A DNA stretch of 64,000 bases. Source: Kineococcus terrestris. Lineage in GTDB: Bacteria; Actinomycetota; Actinomycetes; Actinomycetales; Kineococcaceae. Location of the stretch: NCBI RefSeq assembly GCF_041020765.1, contig NZ_JBEUEJ010000008.1; one strand, written 5' to 3'. Of the stretch, positions 1-8,004 are shown in pieces (position 1 is the stretch's first letter; every line of letters begins with the position of its first letter). Below the pieces are notes generated by a model. It was not told the DNA's origin, did no database searches, and saw only the letters and a program-made list of their open reading frames with translations. The position numbers were made by a program, and so were the translations under genes.

Positions 1-563
1 GCCCACGGCGGCCCGGGGCGCACCGCGCCGGCCGCCGCCGCCGAGGCCGCCAGCGCGACCCGCACGGGCCGCTCGGCGACGCTGACGACGCCCACCTCGC
101 CGACCCCGGCGCCCTGGACGCGGGCGCGGGCGTACTCCTGCAGCTGCGCCAGTCCGCCGGCGGCCAGCGCCAGCGCGGGCGGTGCGCCGCAGCCGAGCAG
201 GACGAGCGCGCAGCAGGCGTCGCCGACGCGGTCGCACACGGCGTCGAGGACGGCGCCGAGCGCGCTGGTCGCCGAGCGCAGCACCGCGACGGCGCCGTCG
301 AGGTTGTCCAGGACCCCGCCGGCGGCCAGCAGGAGCGCCGCCGCGAGCGCCGCGGCACCACCGGGACCGCCGCGCACGGCCAGGACGGCGGCGGCCACCG
401 CGGCCAGCGCGCCGGCGAGGGTCACGGCCGAGGGCGGGACGCGCGCGGCGGCCAGCGGGCGGGCCAGCGCGTGCGCGCCGGTCAGCCAGACGCGGACCAC
501 CCCGGTGGGGGCGGCACCGCCGTGCAGGGCGGACCAGCGCCGCAGGTAGGTCTCCCGGTCCAC
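1..563 (-). CDS. CDP-alcohol phosphatidyltransferase family protein (3' end outside window)
   Basis: Membrane enzyme family that joins a CDP-activated lipid to an alcohol acceptor in phospholipid synthesis. The visible N-terminal ~187 residues are Ala/Leu/Gly-rich and hydrophobic. They carry the CDP-OH-P motif DNLDGAVAV followed by GAVLDAVCD. The two Asp pairs and the Gly are in the right places, but the Arg of the usual DGxxAR is Val. The GTG start at 563 was chosen because TAGGGT (576-571) lies 7 nt upstream, the leaderless pattern seen elsewhere here. It is divergent from the adjacent carotenoid genes. The substrate cannot be assigned; family membership is fairly secure. Confidence 0.75.
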   Translation of the reverse strand, partial: MDRETYLRRWSALHGGAAPTGVVRVWLTGAHALARPLAAARVPPSAVTLAGALAAVAAAVLAVRGGPGGAAALAAALLLAAGGVLDNLDGAVAVLRSATSALGAVLDAVCDRVGDACCALVLLGCGAPPALALAAGGLAQLQEYARARVQGAGVGEVGVVSVAERPVRVALAASAAAAGAVRPGPPW

Positions 564-667
564 GCGGCCGACCCTAGGCGCAGCGGGCCCGCGGGTCCGG
601 CGCGGCGGCCCGGCGCGCCGGGCGGGTGACTTCGGCCCACCCGCTCGCCCGCGACCCTCAGCCTGCT

Positions 668-673
668 TAGAGT
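668..673 (+). promoter_or_regulatory. -10 hexamer TAGAGT of crtE, probable leaderless start
   Basis: TAGAGT lies 6 nt before the GTG at 680. This matches the TAnnnT consensus and the spacing expected for a transcript that begins at or next to the start codon. No Shine-Dalgarno sequence precedes the gene. Confidence 0.5.
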
Positions 674-679
674 GCGGCT

Positions 680-1873
680 GTGCCGCCTCCCCCGCCCAGC
701 CCCAGCACCGGAGCGCCCACGGTCGAGGAGACCCTGGAGCTGTCCTGCGGCGACGACGCCGCGCGCCTGCCCGCCGCGGTGCTGGACGAGGCGCGCAGCA
801 CCACCGCGTGGCTGCGCGCCGCGGTGGAGGACGAGCTGGCGGTGTTCGTCGGCGAGCAGGAGCTGCTGCTGCGCGAGGTGGACCCGGAGACCGGTCCCGT
901 GCTGGACGCGGTGCGGGCCCTGCTGTCCGGCGGCAAGCGGCTGCGCCCGTCGTTCTGCTTCTGGGGCCACCGCGGCGCCGGCGGCGACGGCGGCGAGGAG
1001 GGCCGCGGCATCCTGCGCGCGGCGGCGGCGCTGGAGCTGTTCCAGGCGGCGGCGCTGCTGCACGACGACGTGATGGACGACTCCGACACCCGACGCGGGC
1101 AGCCGGCGGCGCACCGCCGCTTCGCCGCGCAGCACCGGGCGGCCACCTGGTCGGGCAGCGCGGAGCGCTTCGGCCTGGCCGGGGCGGTGCTGGCCGGGGA
1201 CCTGTGCCTGGCGTGGAGCGACGAGGTGTTCGCCCGCTCCCCCTTCCCCGCGGAGCGGCTGTGGGCCGGGCGGCGGGTCTTCGACACGATGCGCACCCAG
1301 CTGATGGGCGGGCAGTACCTGGACATGCTGGAGCAGGCGTCCTCGGCCTCGCGCGGTGCGGCCGGCGCGGTGGAGCGCGCGCGGCGCGTCGTGCGGTTCA
1401 AGAGCGCGAAGTACTCCATCGAGCACCCGCTGCTGCTGGGCGCGGCGCTGGCCGGCGCCGACGACGCGCTGGTGGCCAGCTACTCGACGTTCGGGCTGGC
1501 GCTGGGCGAGGCCTTCCAGCTGCGCGACGACGTGCTGGGCGTGTTCGGCGACCCGTCGGTGACGGGCAAGCCGGCCGGGGACGACCTGCGCGAGGGCAAG
1601 CGGACGGTGCTGGTGGCGCTGGCGGTGCAGGCGGCCGACGCGCGCCAGGCGGCGCTGGTGGAGCGGCTGCTGGGCGATCCCGACCTGGACGGGCGGGGGG
1701 TGGACGCGCTGCGCGAGGTCCTGGTGGCCACGGGCGCGCTGGAGCGGGTGGAGGACCTCATCACCACGCAGGTCGAGGTGGCGTGCACGGCGCTGGAGCA
1801 GGCGGACGTGGACGCGACGGCGCGCGCGGCGCTGCACGAGCTGGTCGTCGCGGCGACGGCGAGGCGCTCGTGA
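680..1873 (+). CDS. crtE: Geranylgeranyl/polyprenyl diphosphate synthase
   Basis: Trans-prenyltransferase (397 aa) that extends DMAPP/FPP with IPP. Next to crtI it most likely makes the GGPP used for carotenoids. The first Asp-rich motif DDVMDDSD begins near residue 129 and the second, RDDVLGVFGD, near residue 283. A GGKRLRP substrate-binding motif lies near residue 85. Residues just before the first Asp motif are small (Ala), which is usual for C20 or longer products. It overlaps crtI by 4 nt (GTGA), implying co-translation. The M. tuberculosis neighbourhood has a comparable synthase (idsA2) in this position, so a housekeeping prenyl role is an alternative. Confidence 0.85.
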   Translation: MPPPPPSPSTGAPTVEETLELSCGDDAARLPAAVLDEARSTTAWLRAAVEDELAVFVGEQELLLREVDPETGPVLDAVRALLSGGKRLRPSFCFWGHRGAGGDGGEEGRGILRAAAALELFQAAALLHDDVMDDSDTRRGQPAAHRRFAAQHRAATWSGSAERFGLAGAVLAGDLCLAWSDEVFARSPFPAERLWAGRRVFDTMRTQLMGGQYLDMLEQASSASRGAAGAVERARRVVRFKSAKYSIEHPLLLGAALAGADDALVASYSTFGLALGEAFQLRDDVLGVFGDPSVTGKPAGDDLREGKRTVLVALAVQAADARQAALVERLLGDPDLDGRGVDALREVLVATGALERVEDLITTQVEVACTALEQADVDATARAALHELVVAATARRS

Positions 1874-3444
1874 GCCGCCTGTCGCGGACCCTGGACTGGC
1901 TGCCGGGACGCACCCGGCACGTCGAGGGCCCCAGCGAGCACGTGGTCGTCGTCGGCGCGGGCCTGGCGGGCCTGTCGGCGGCGATGCGCCTGGCGGGCGC
2001 GGGCCGGCGGGTGACCGTCCTGGAGCGCGAGGACGTGCCGGGCGGGCGGGCCGGGCTGGTGGTGCGCCCGGGCACGGGCACCGACGGCAGCGCCGGGGAG
2101 TACCGCTTCGACACCGGCCCGACGGTCCTGACGATGCCGGACCTCATCGCCGACTGCTTCGACGCCCTGGGCGAGGACATGGGCGACTGGCTGGACCTGC
2201 ACCCGGTGGAACCGCTGTACCGGGGGCGCTTCGCCGACGGCAGCTCGCTGACGGTGTCGGCGGACGTGGACCGCACGGCCGACGCGATCGCGGAGCTGGC
2301 CGGCGGCGCGGAGGCCGACGGGTACCGCCGCTTCGTCGAGCACGTGGGGCGGCTGTACCGCTACGAGATCCGCGACTTCATCGACTCCAACATCGACACG
2401 CCGCTGGACCTGCTGCGCCCCAACCTGGTGCGGCTGGTGGCGGCGGGCGGGTTCGGCAAGATGGCCCCGCACGTGGCCAAGTACCTCAAGGACGAGCGCG
2501 TGCAGCGGATGTTCTCCTTCCAGGCGCTGTACGCGGGCCTGGCCCCGCAGGACGCGCTGGCGCTGTACGCGGTGATCGCCTACATGGACTCGGTGGCGGG
2601 GGTGTTCTTCCCGCGCGGCGGCATGCACGCGCTGCCCACGGCGATGGCGGCGGCCGCGGAGAAGCACGGGGTGGAGTTCTCCTACGGCACCGAGGTGACC
2701 GCGGTGGAGCACCGCGGCGGGCGGGCCCGCGCGGTCCTGACGGCCGACGGCCGGCGGATCGAGGCCGACGTGGTGGTGCTGAACCCGGACCTGCCGGTCG
2801 CCCACCGGGACCTGCTGGGCCGCGACCCGTGGCGGGTGCGCCACCTGACGTACTCGCCCTCGTGCTACCTGCTGCTGGCGGGGTCCTCGGCGGACTACCC
2901 GGACCCGGTGCACCACAGCATCCACTTCGGCGAGCAGTGGGAGCAGGTGTTCCGCGAGCTGCTCGACGGGCGCCTCATGAGCGACCCGTCGGTGCTGGTC
3001 TCGCGCCCGACGGTCTCGGACCCGGGGCTGGCCCCGGCGGGCAAGCACGTCTACTACGTGCTGTTCCCCACGCCGTCGCTGTCGGCGGGCCGGGCGCGCC
3101 TGGACTGGGACCGCATCGCCCCGCGCTACCGCGAGCACGTCATGCGGGTCATGGAGGAGCGCGGCTACCCGGGGTTCGAGCAGGCCGTGGAGGTCGAGGA
3201 CGTCACGACGCCGGCGGACTGGGAGCGGCGCGGGATGGCCGACGGCGCGCCGTTCGCCAGCTCGCACGCCTTCCGGCAGACGGGCCCGTTCCGCCCGGGG
3301 AACCTGTGGGGCGAGAACGTCGTGTTCACCGGCTCGGGCACGCAGCCGGGCGTGGGCGTGCCGATGGTGCTGGTGTCGGGGCGGCTGGCCGCCGAGCGCG
3401 TCACCGGCCGCGACCGCACCTACCGCTCGCGCGCCTGGCGCTGA
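1870..3444 (+). CDS. crtI: Phytoene desaturase (CrtI family)
   Basis: FAD-dependent desaturase/oxidoreductase of the carotenoid pathway, converting phytoene towards lycopene at the membrane. The 524-residue product has an N-terminal Rossmann FAD motif GAGLAGLSAA near residues 29-38, followed by VLEREDVPGGRAG, and a C-terminal CrtI motif (GTQPGVGVPMVLVSGRLAAERV region) near residues 490-510. Translation probably starts at the GTG overlapping the crtE stop. The third basic gene, crtB, lies 4.5 kb downstream beyond the prp operon. No lycopene cyclase is in the window, so the final pigment is unknown. Confidence 0.88.
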   Translation: MSRLSRTLDWLPGRTRHVEGPSEHVVVVGAGLAGLSAAMRLAGAGRRVTVLEREDVPGGRAGLVVRPGTGTDGSAGEYRFDTGPTVLTMPDLIADCFDALGEDMGDWLDLHPVEPLYRGRFADGSSLTVSADVDRTADAIAELAGGAEADGYRRFVEHVGRLYRYEIRDFIDSNIDTPLDLLRPNLVRLVAAGGFGKMAPHVAKYLKDERVQRMFSFQALYAGLAPQDALALYAVIAYMDSVAGVFFPRGGMHALPTAMAAAAEKHGVEFSYGTEVTAVEHRGGRARAVLTADGRRIEADVVVLNPDLPVAHRDLLGRDPWRVRHLTYSPSCYLLLAGSSADYPDPVHHSIHFGEQWEQVFRELLDGRLMSDPSVLVSRPTVSDPGLAPAGKHVYYVLFPTPSLSAGRARLDWDRIAPRYREHVMRVMEERGYPGFEQAVEVEDVTTPADWERRGMADGAPFASSHAFRQTGPFRPGNLWGENVVFTGSGTQPGVGVPMVLVSGRLAAERVTGRDRTYRSRAWR

Positions 3445-3461
3445 GGGCCCCGGGTCCTCAG
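3441..3461. terminator. Palindrome holding both convergent stop codons
   Basis: CTGAGG and CCTCAG arms flank a GC-rich core of 9 nt. The crtI stop (TGA, 3442-3444) and the prpC stop (complement of TCA, 3458-3460) both lie in the arms. A hairpin here could terminate transcription from either side. The stem is short, so the terminator call is tentative. Confidence 0.4.
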
Positions 3462-4612
3462 CCCGGCAGGTGCCGCTCGGGCGGGCCGGAGTACGCCGAC
3501 AGCGGGCGCACGAGGGCGTTGTCGGCGCGCTGCTCGACCACGTGCGCGGTCCAGCCGGGCAGGCGGGCGGCGGCGAACACGGGCGTGAACAGGGGCGTGT
3601 CCAGACCGGTGAGCGCGTAGGCGGGTCCGGCGGGGAAGTCCAGGTTGGGCTTGAGGCCCTTGCGCCGGGCCACGCCCTCCTCCAGCGCCGCGTACAGCGC
3701 CAGCACGTCGGTGCGCCCGAGCGAACGGGCCAGCCGCTCCAGCGCGGCGCGCATCGTCGGCACCCGCGAGTCGCCGTCGCGGTAGACGCGGTGGCCGAAG
3801 CCCATCACCTTGCGGTGCGCGGCGAACGCCTCCTCCAGCCACGCCTCGGCGCGCTGCGCGGCGCCCTCCCCCGGCCCGATCTCCTCGAACAGCTGCCAGA
3901 CGGCCTCGTTGGCCCCGCCGTGCAGCGGTCCCCCGAGCGCCCCGACGGCCGCGGTGACGGCCGAGTGCAGGTCCGCCAGCGTCGAGGTGACCACGCGCGC
4001 GGTGAACGTGGAGGCGTTGAAGGAGTGCTCGGCGTACAGCACGAGGGAGACGCGGAACGCGTCGACGGCCTCGGGTCCGGGCACGGCGCCCAGCGCGGCG
4101 CACAGGAAGTTCTCGGTGTACCCCAGGTCCTCGCGCGGTGGCACCGGCTCCAGCCCGTGCCGGCGCCGCTGCAGGTGCGCGACGACCCCGGGCAGCGCCG
4201 CGAACAGGCGCTCGGCCTTGGCGAGCTCGGCCTGCGGTGAGCTGTCGGCGGCCTGCGGGTCGTGCAGGCCCAGGACGCTGACGGCGGTGCGCACGAGGTC
4301 CATCGGGTGCGCGGCGGCCGGGGCGGCGTCCAGGACGTCGGTGACCTGGCGGGGCAGGACGCGCGCGGCCCGCTCGCGCCCGAGGAACGCCTCCAGCTGC
4401 GCGGCGTCCGGCAGCTCCCCGTGCCACAGCAGGAACGCCACCTCCTCCGGCGAGCAGCGGGCGGCCAGCTCCTGCACCGGGTACCCCCGGTACAGCAGCG
4501 AGTTCGTCGCCGGGTCGACCCGCGAGATCGCCGTGGTGTCGGCCACCACCCCCGCCAGGCCCTTGCGGACCTCGTCCTGTCCCGCGCTGCTCGTCCTGCC
4601 GGTGGTGCTCAC
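3458..4612 (-). CDS. prpC: 2-methylcitrate synthase / citrate synthase family
   Basis: Condenses propionyl-CoA with oxaloacetate in the methylcitrate cycle. The 384-residue length is typical of the short type II-like citrate synthases. Motifs include HGGANEAVWQLFEE and MGFGHRVYRDGDSRV, which hold the catalytic His residues. The GTG at 4612 has AAGGAG about 6 nt upstream. It is the last gene of gntR-prpD-prpB-prpC, 61 bp after prpB. The prp context argues for methylcitrate rather than citrate synthase, although such enzymes often accept both acyl-CoAs. Confidence 0.85.
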   Translation of the reverse strand: MSTTGRTSSAGQDEVRKGLAGVVADTTAISRVDPATNSLLYRGYPVQELAARCSPEEVAFLLWHGELPDAAQLEAFLGRERAARVLPRQVTDVLDAAPAAAHPMDLVRTAVSVLGLHDPQAADSSPQAELAKAERLFAALPGVVAHLQRRRHGLEPVPPREDLGYTENFLCAALGAVPGPEAVDAFRVSLVLYAEHSFNASTFTARVVTSTLADLHSAVTAAVGALGGPLHGGANEAVWQLFEEIGPGEGAAQRAEAWLEEAFAAHRKVMGFGHRVYRDGDSRVPTMRAALERLARSLGRTDVLALYAALEEGVARRKGLKPNLDFPAGPAYALTGLDTPLFTPVFAAARLPGWTAHVVEQRADNALVRPLSAYSGPPERHLPG

Positions 4613-4633
4613 GTGTCGCTCCTTCGCGTCGTC

Positions 4634-4669
4634 GCGTGCGGTGCGTGCGGTGCGTGCGGTGCGTACGGG
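4634..4669. repeat. 9-bp tandem repeat GCGTGCGGT, about 3.5 copies
   Basis: Three exact copies (4634-4660) and a degenerate fourth fill most of the 61-bp gap between prpB and prpC. The repeat is non-coding and probably arose by slippage. Confidence 0.8.
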
Positions 4670-4673
4670 CCCG

Positions 4674-5594
4674 TCAGCCCGGCCGGTGGGTGCGGTTGCC
4701 CTCGAGGGTGACGTCGTAGACGGCCGTGTCGAAGACGCCGTAGGAGGCGTAGTCGAGCAGGTCGTACAGCTCGGCGCGGGTCTGCATGCGCTCGACCTCC
4801 CCGGCCAGGGTCCCCTCGCGCGCCAGGGCGTCCAGGGCGCGGTCGGCGGCGCCCATCGCCAGCCGCAGCAGCGAGACCGGGTGGATGACCACGCGCACGC
4901 CGGCGTCGCGCAGCTGCTCGTGGGTGAACAGGTCGCTGCGGCCGAACTCGGTCATGTTCGCCAGCACCGGCACCTCGACGGCGCTCGCGAGCGCCTCGAA
5001 CTCGCCCAGGTCGGCCAGCGCCTCGGGGAAGACGACGTCGGCGCCGGCGTCGACGAGGGCCCGGGCCCGCTCGAGCGTGGCGTCCAAGCCCTCCAGCGCG
5101 CGCACGTCGGTGCGGGCGACGACGACGAGGCCGTCGTCGCGGCGGGCGCCGACGGCGGCGGTGACGCGGCGCACCGCGGTGGGCAGGTCGACGACCTGCT
5201 TGCCCTCCAGGTGCCCGCAGCGCTTGGGGTTGACCTGGTCCTCCACGTGCAGGGCCGCGACCCCGGCGTCCTCGAGCACCTGCACGGTGCGGGCCAGGTT
5301 GAGCGGCTCGCCGAAGCCGGTGTCGGCGTCGACGAGGACGGGCAGGTCGGTGGTGCGGGCGACCTGCGCGGCGCGCTCGGCGACCTCCGACAGGGTCGTC
5401 AGGCCGACGTCGGGCAGGCCGAGCTCGGCGGACATCACGGCCCCGGACAGGTAGACGCCCTCGAACCCCTTGCGCTGCACCAGCCGCGCCGACAGGGGGT
5501 TGACGGCGCCGGGGAAGCGCAGCAGGTCGTCCCCGGCCAGCGCGGCGCGCAGGGCGGCGCGCTTGGCGGCGGGGGTGGTGGTGGCGTGCAGCAT
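4674..5594 (-). CDS. prpB: Methylisocitrate lyase
   Basis: Isocitrate-lyase superfamily enzyme (306 aa) that splits 2-methylisocitrate to pyruvate and succinate. The metal-binding DADTGFGEPLN and the catalytic loop KRCGHLEGK (family KKCGH) are present, followed by ARTDV and EALADLGEF. The ATG shares its A with the prpD stop (TGATG), and GGAGG lies about 9 nt upstream, so translation is coupled to prpD. Confidence 0.92.
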   Translation of the reverse strand: MLHATTTPAAKRAALRAALAGDDLLRFPGAVNPLSARLVQRKGFEGVYLSGAVMSAELGLPDVGLTTLSEVAERAAQVARTTDLPVLVDADTGFGEPLNLARTVQVLEDAGVAALHVEDQVNPKRCGHLEGKQVVDLPTAVRRVTAAVGARRDDGLVVVARTDVRALEGLDATLERARALVDAGADVVFPEALADLGEFEALASAVEVPVLANMTEFGRSDLFTHEQLRDAGVRVVIHPVSLLRLAMGAADRALDALAREGTLAGEVERMQTRAELYDLLDYASYGVFDTAVYDVTLEGNRTHRPG

Positions 5595-7111
5595 CAGAAC
5601 AGCCCTCCGGGCAGCGGGACGGAGGCCAGCAGCTCGTCGGGGGCGACGACGCCGAGGGCGCGCACGCCGGCGGCGTCGAGCTCGGGCAGGTGCTGGGCCA
5701 GGTCGGCGAAGCGCTCGACCTCGGCGTCGGGCAGGACGCCGGCGGCCAGGACGCGCAGCTTGTCCAGGTACTGCGGGCGGGCGAAGGGGCGCGCGCCGCG
5801 CGGGTGGGCGTCGGCGACGGCGATCTCGTCGGCGACGGTGCTGCCGTCGGCCAGGACGGCCTCCAGGCGGGCGCCGAACGCGCGGCGGTCCGGGTCGGGG
5901 TCGTGGTACCGCTCGGTCCAGACGGGGTCCTCGACGGTGGTGATCTTCCGCCAGAGGGCGACGGTGTCGGGGCGGGCGGCGCGCTCGGGGGCGTAGGAGT
6001 CCTCGTGGTGCCAGCGGCCGTCCTGCAGGGCGACCGCGACGACGTACGGCACGGAGTGGTCGAGGGTCTCGCGGCTGGCCGACGGGTCGTACTTCTGCGG
6101 GTCGCCGGAACCGGAGCCGATGACGGTGTGGGTGTGGTGGCTGGTGCGCAGCACGATCGAGCGCACCTGCTCGGGGTCGGCCAGCTCGGGGTGCTCGCGG
6201 TGCAGGCGGCGGGCGAGGTCGATGAGCGCCTGCGCCTGGTACTCCGCGGAGTGCTCCTTGGTGTACGTGTCGAGGATCGCCCGCTTGGGCTCCCCCGGTT
6301 CCGGCAGCGGCACCTCGTAGACGGCCTCGGGGCCGTCGAGCAGCCAGGCGACGACCCCGTCCTCGCCCTCCCAGACCGGGGCTGGCGACGTCTGCCCCCT
6401 CATCGCGCGGTCGACGGCCTCCACCGCGACCTTGCCGGCGAAGGCGGGCGCGTACGCCTTCCACGTGGAGATGGCTCCCTTGCGGGACTGGCGGGTGGCG
6501 GTGGTGGTGTGCAGCGCCTGCCCGATCGCCTGGTAGGTCGTCGCCACGTCGAGGCCCAGCATGGTGCCCAGGCCCGCGGCGACGGCCGGGCCGAGGTGCG
6601 CGACGTGGTCGATCTTGTGCCGGTGCAGGCAGATCGCGCGCACGAGGTCGACCTGCACCTCGTAGGCGGTGACGATCCCGCGCAGCAGGGCGGCGCCGTC
6701 CAGGCCGAGGTGCTGGGCGACGGCCACCAGCGGCGGGATCGTGTCGCCGGGGTGGGAGTAGTCGGCGGCCAGGAAGGTGTCGTGGAAGTCCAGCTCGCGC
6801 ACGGCGACGCCGCCCGCCCAGGCCGCCCACTCCGGGGAGGCGACCTCGCGGGTGCCGGCGACCAGCGCGCCGGCGCCGCCGCGCGAGGGCGGGTGCGCCA
6901 GCGCCTGCGCGCGGGCGGCGACGACGGGCGCGCGCAGCAGGGAGGCGGCCGTGACGGCGGCGTCGTCGATGACCCGGTTGACGACCATCTCGGCCACGTC
7001 GTCGTCGACGGGCACGGGGTCGGCGGCCACGACGGCCAGCCGGTGCGCGAGCTCGGCCTCGCGGGGCAGGCCGGCGTCGCTGCGGTGCACGCGGACGGTG
7101 CATGTCCTCAC
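5594..7111 (-). CDS. prpD: 2-methylcitrate dehydratase (MmgE/PrpD family)
   Basis: Dehydrates 2-methylcitrate to cis-2-methylaconitate. The 505-residue product matches the actinobacterial PrpD pattern from its start: VRVHRSDAGLPREAELAHRL, then EMVVNRVIDDAAV and later HKIDHVAHLGPAVAAGLG. The GTG at 7111 overlaps the gntR stop (GTGA) and has AGGAGG 7 nt upstream, which fixes the start. It is the second gene of the methylcitrate operon. Confidence 0.9.
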   Translation of the reverse strand: MRTCTVRVHRSDAGLPREAELAHRLAVVAADPVPVDDDVAEMVVNRVIDDAAVTAASLLRAPVVAARAQALAHPPSRGGAGALVAGTREVASPEWAAWAGGVAVRELDFHDTFLAADYSHPGDTIPPLVAVAQHLGLDGAALLRGIVTAYEVQVDLVRAICLHRHKIDHVAHLGPAVAAGLGTMLGLDVATTYQAIGQALHTTTATRQSRKGAISTWKAYAPAFAGKVAVEAVDRAMRGQTSPAPVWEGEDGVVAWLLDGPEAVYEVPLPEPGEPKRAILDTYTKEHSAEYQAQALIDLARRLHREHPELADPEQVRSIVLRTSHHTHTVIGSGSGDPQKYDPSASRETLDHSVPYVVAVALQDGRWHHEDSYAPERAARPDTVALWRKITTVEDPVWTERYHDPDPDRRAFGARLEAVLADGSTVADEIAVADAHPRGARPFARPQYLDKLRVLAAGVLPDAEVERFADLAQHLPELDAAGVRALGVVAPDELLASVPLPGGLF

Positions 7112-7842
7112 GCGGGGACCTCCTGGGGTCGGCCGAGGGGCTCGGGGGGCGGGGCGGGCTCGACGGGCGGGGCGTGCGGGGCGGGCGGGGCGCCCGCCTC
7201 CTGCCGCGCGACGGCCTCGACGAAGCGGGCGCGGCTGCGGTGCAGGTGCACGCCGACGGCGTGCACGGCCAGGACGGCGTCGCCGGCGGCGACGGCCTCG
7301 GCGACCAGCTGGTGCTCGGCGGCGGCCCGGCGCAGCCGCGCGGGGTCGTGCCGGGCCAGGCGGCGCACGCGCGCCAGGTGGGTGCGCACCGCGGTCAGGG
7401 CCTGGACCAGGTGCGGGTTGTCGACGGCCTCGTCGAGGGCGGCGTCGAACTCCTCGGTCAGGGCGTAGTAGCGGTCGAGGGCGTCCTCACCCGGCTCCTC
7501 CAGCAGCCGCGGCGCGCGGGCGAACTCCTCCGCCAGGCGGGTGAAGACGGCCGGGTCGCGCCGGAGCGCGGCCAGGCGCACGGCCTGCTCCTCCAGCGCC
7601 GAGCGCACCTCGTACAGCTGCTCGACGCTGCGCGCGGACAGGGCGCTGACGACGAGGCCGCGCCCGGCCAGCGGGCTGGCCAGCCCGTCGCCCAGCAGCC
7701 GGGCGAAGGCCTCGCGCACGGGGGTGCGGGAGACGCCGAGGCGCTTGCTCTGCTCGACCTCCGCCAGGACGTCGCCGGGGGCCAGGACGCCGTCGAGGAC
7801 GTCGCGGCGCAGGCGCCGGTAGACCCGCTCGCTGGCGCGCAC
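7108..7842 (-). CDS. GntR-family (FCD) regulator, probable repressor of the prp operon
   Basis: A 244-residue regulator with an N-terminal GntR winged helix (SERVYRRLRRDVLDGVLAPGD, then SRTPVREAFARLLGDGL) and an all-helical FCD-type ligand domain. The GTG at 7842 is preceded by GAGGAGG with 5-nt spacing, so longer upstream reading is rejected. It is the first gene of the operon and overlaps prpD by 4 nt. A TGTGCATACA site overlapping its own -10 suggests autoregulation, with a propionate-pathway metabolite as the likely signal (inference). Confidence 0.85.
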   Translation of the reverse strand: MRASERVYRRLRRDVLDGVLAPGDVLAEVEQSKRLGVSRTPVREAFARLLGDGLASPLAGRGLVVSALSARSVEQLYEVRSALEEQAVRLAALRRDPAVFTRLAEEFARAPRLLEEPGEDALDRYYALTEEFDAALDEAVDNPHLVQALTAVRTHLARVRRLARHDPARLRRAAAEHQLVAEAVAAGDAVLAVHAVGVHLHRSRARFVEAVARQEAGAPPAPHAPPVEPAPPPEPLGRPQEVPA

Positions 7843-7883
7843 CCCGACCTCCTCGTCGTCCCCGGCAGCCGTTGCCGACGGCG

Positions 7884-7895
7884 ACTGTATGCACA
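7884..7895 (-). promoter_or_regulatory. prp operon -10 (TACAGT) overlapping half-palindromic GntR site
   Basis: Read on the minus strand this is TGTGCATACAGT. TACAGT is a good -10 hexamer 42 nt before the gntR start. TGTGCATACA shares the TGTGCAT half-site with the perfect palindrome at 7936-7947. The overlap predicts repression by steric block. Confidence 0.55.
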
Positions 7896-7935
7896 GAGCC
7901 CCCGCGAGCGCCAGGGTCGCGGACCGCGGGGCGGT

Positions 7936-7947
7936 TGTGCATGCACA
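7936..7947. promoter_or_regulatory. Perfect 12-bp palindrome TGTGCATGCACA (probable GntR operator)
   Basis: The sequence is its own reverse complement. It sits in the divergent gntR/crtB intergenic region, about 50 bp from the related site on the prp -10. TGT..ACA-type operators are usual for FCD GntR proteins. The factor is inferred from position. Confidence 0.6.
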
Positions 7948-8004
7948 GCCGCGCCGGGCGCCCCGCGGCGCACGAGCGCGCCGCGGCGTGGCAGCATCCC
8001 GCCG

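Noticed and set aside
4634..4669. Repeat between prpB and prpC as a regulatory array
   Set aside because: Units are only 9 bp, contiguous and degenerate at one end; simple slippage is a better explanation.
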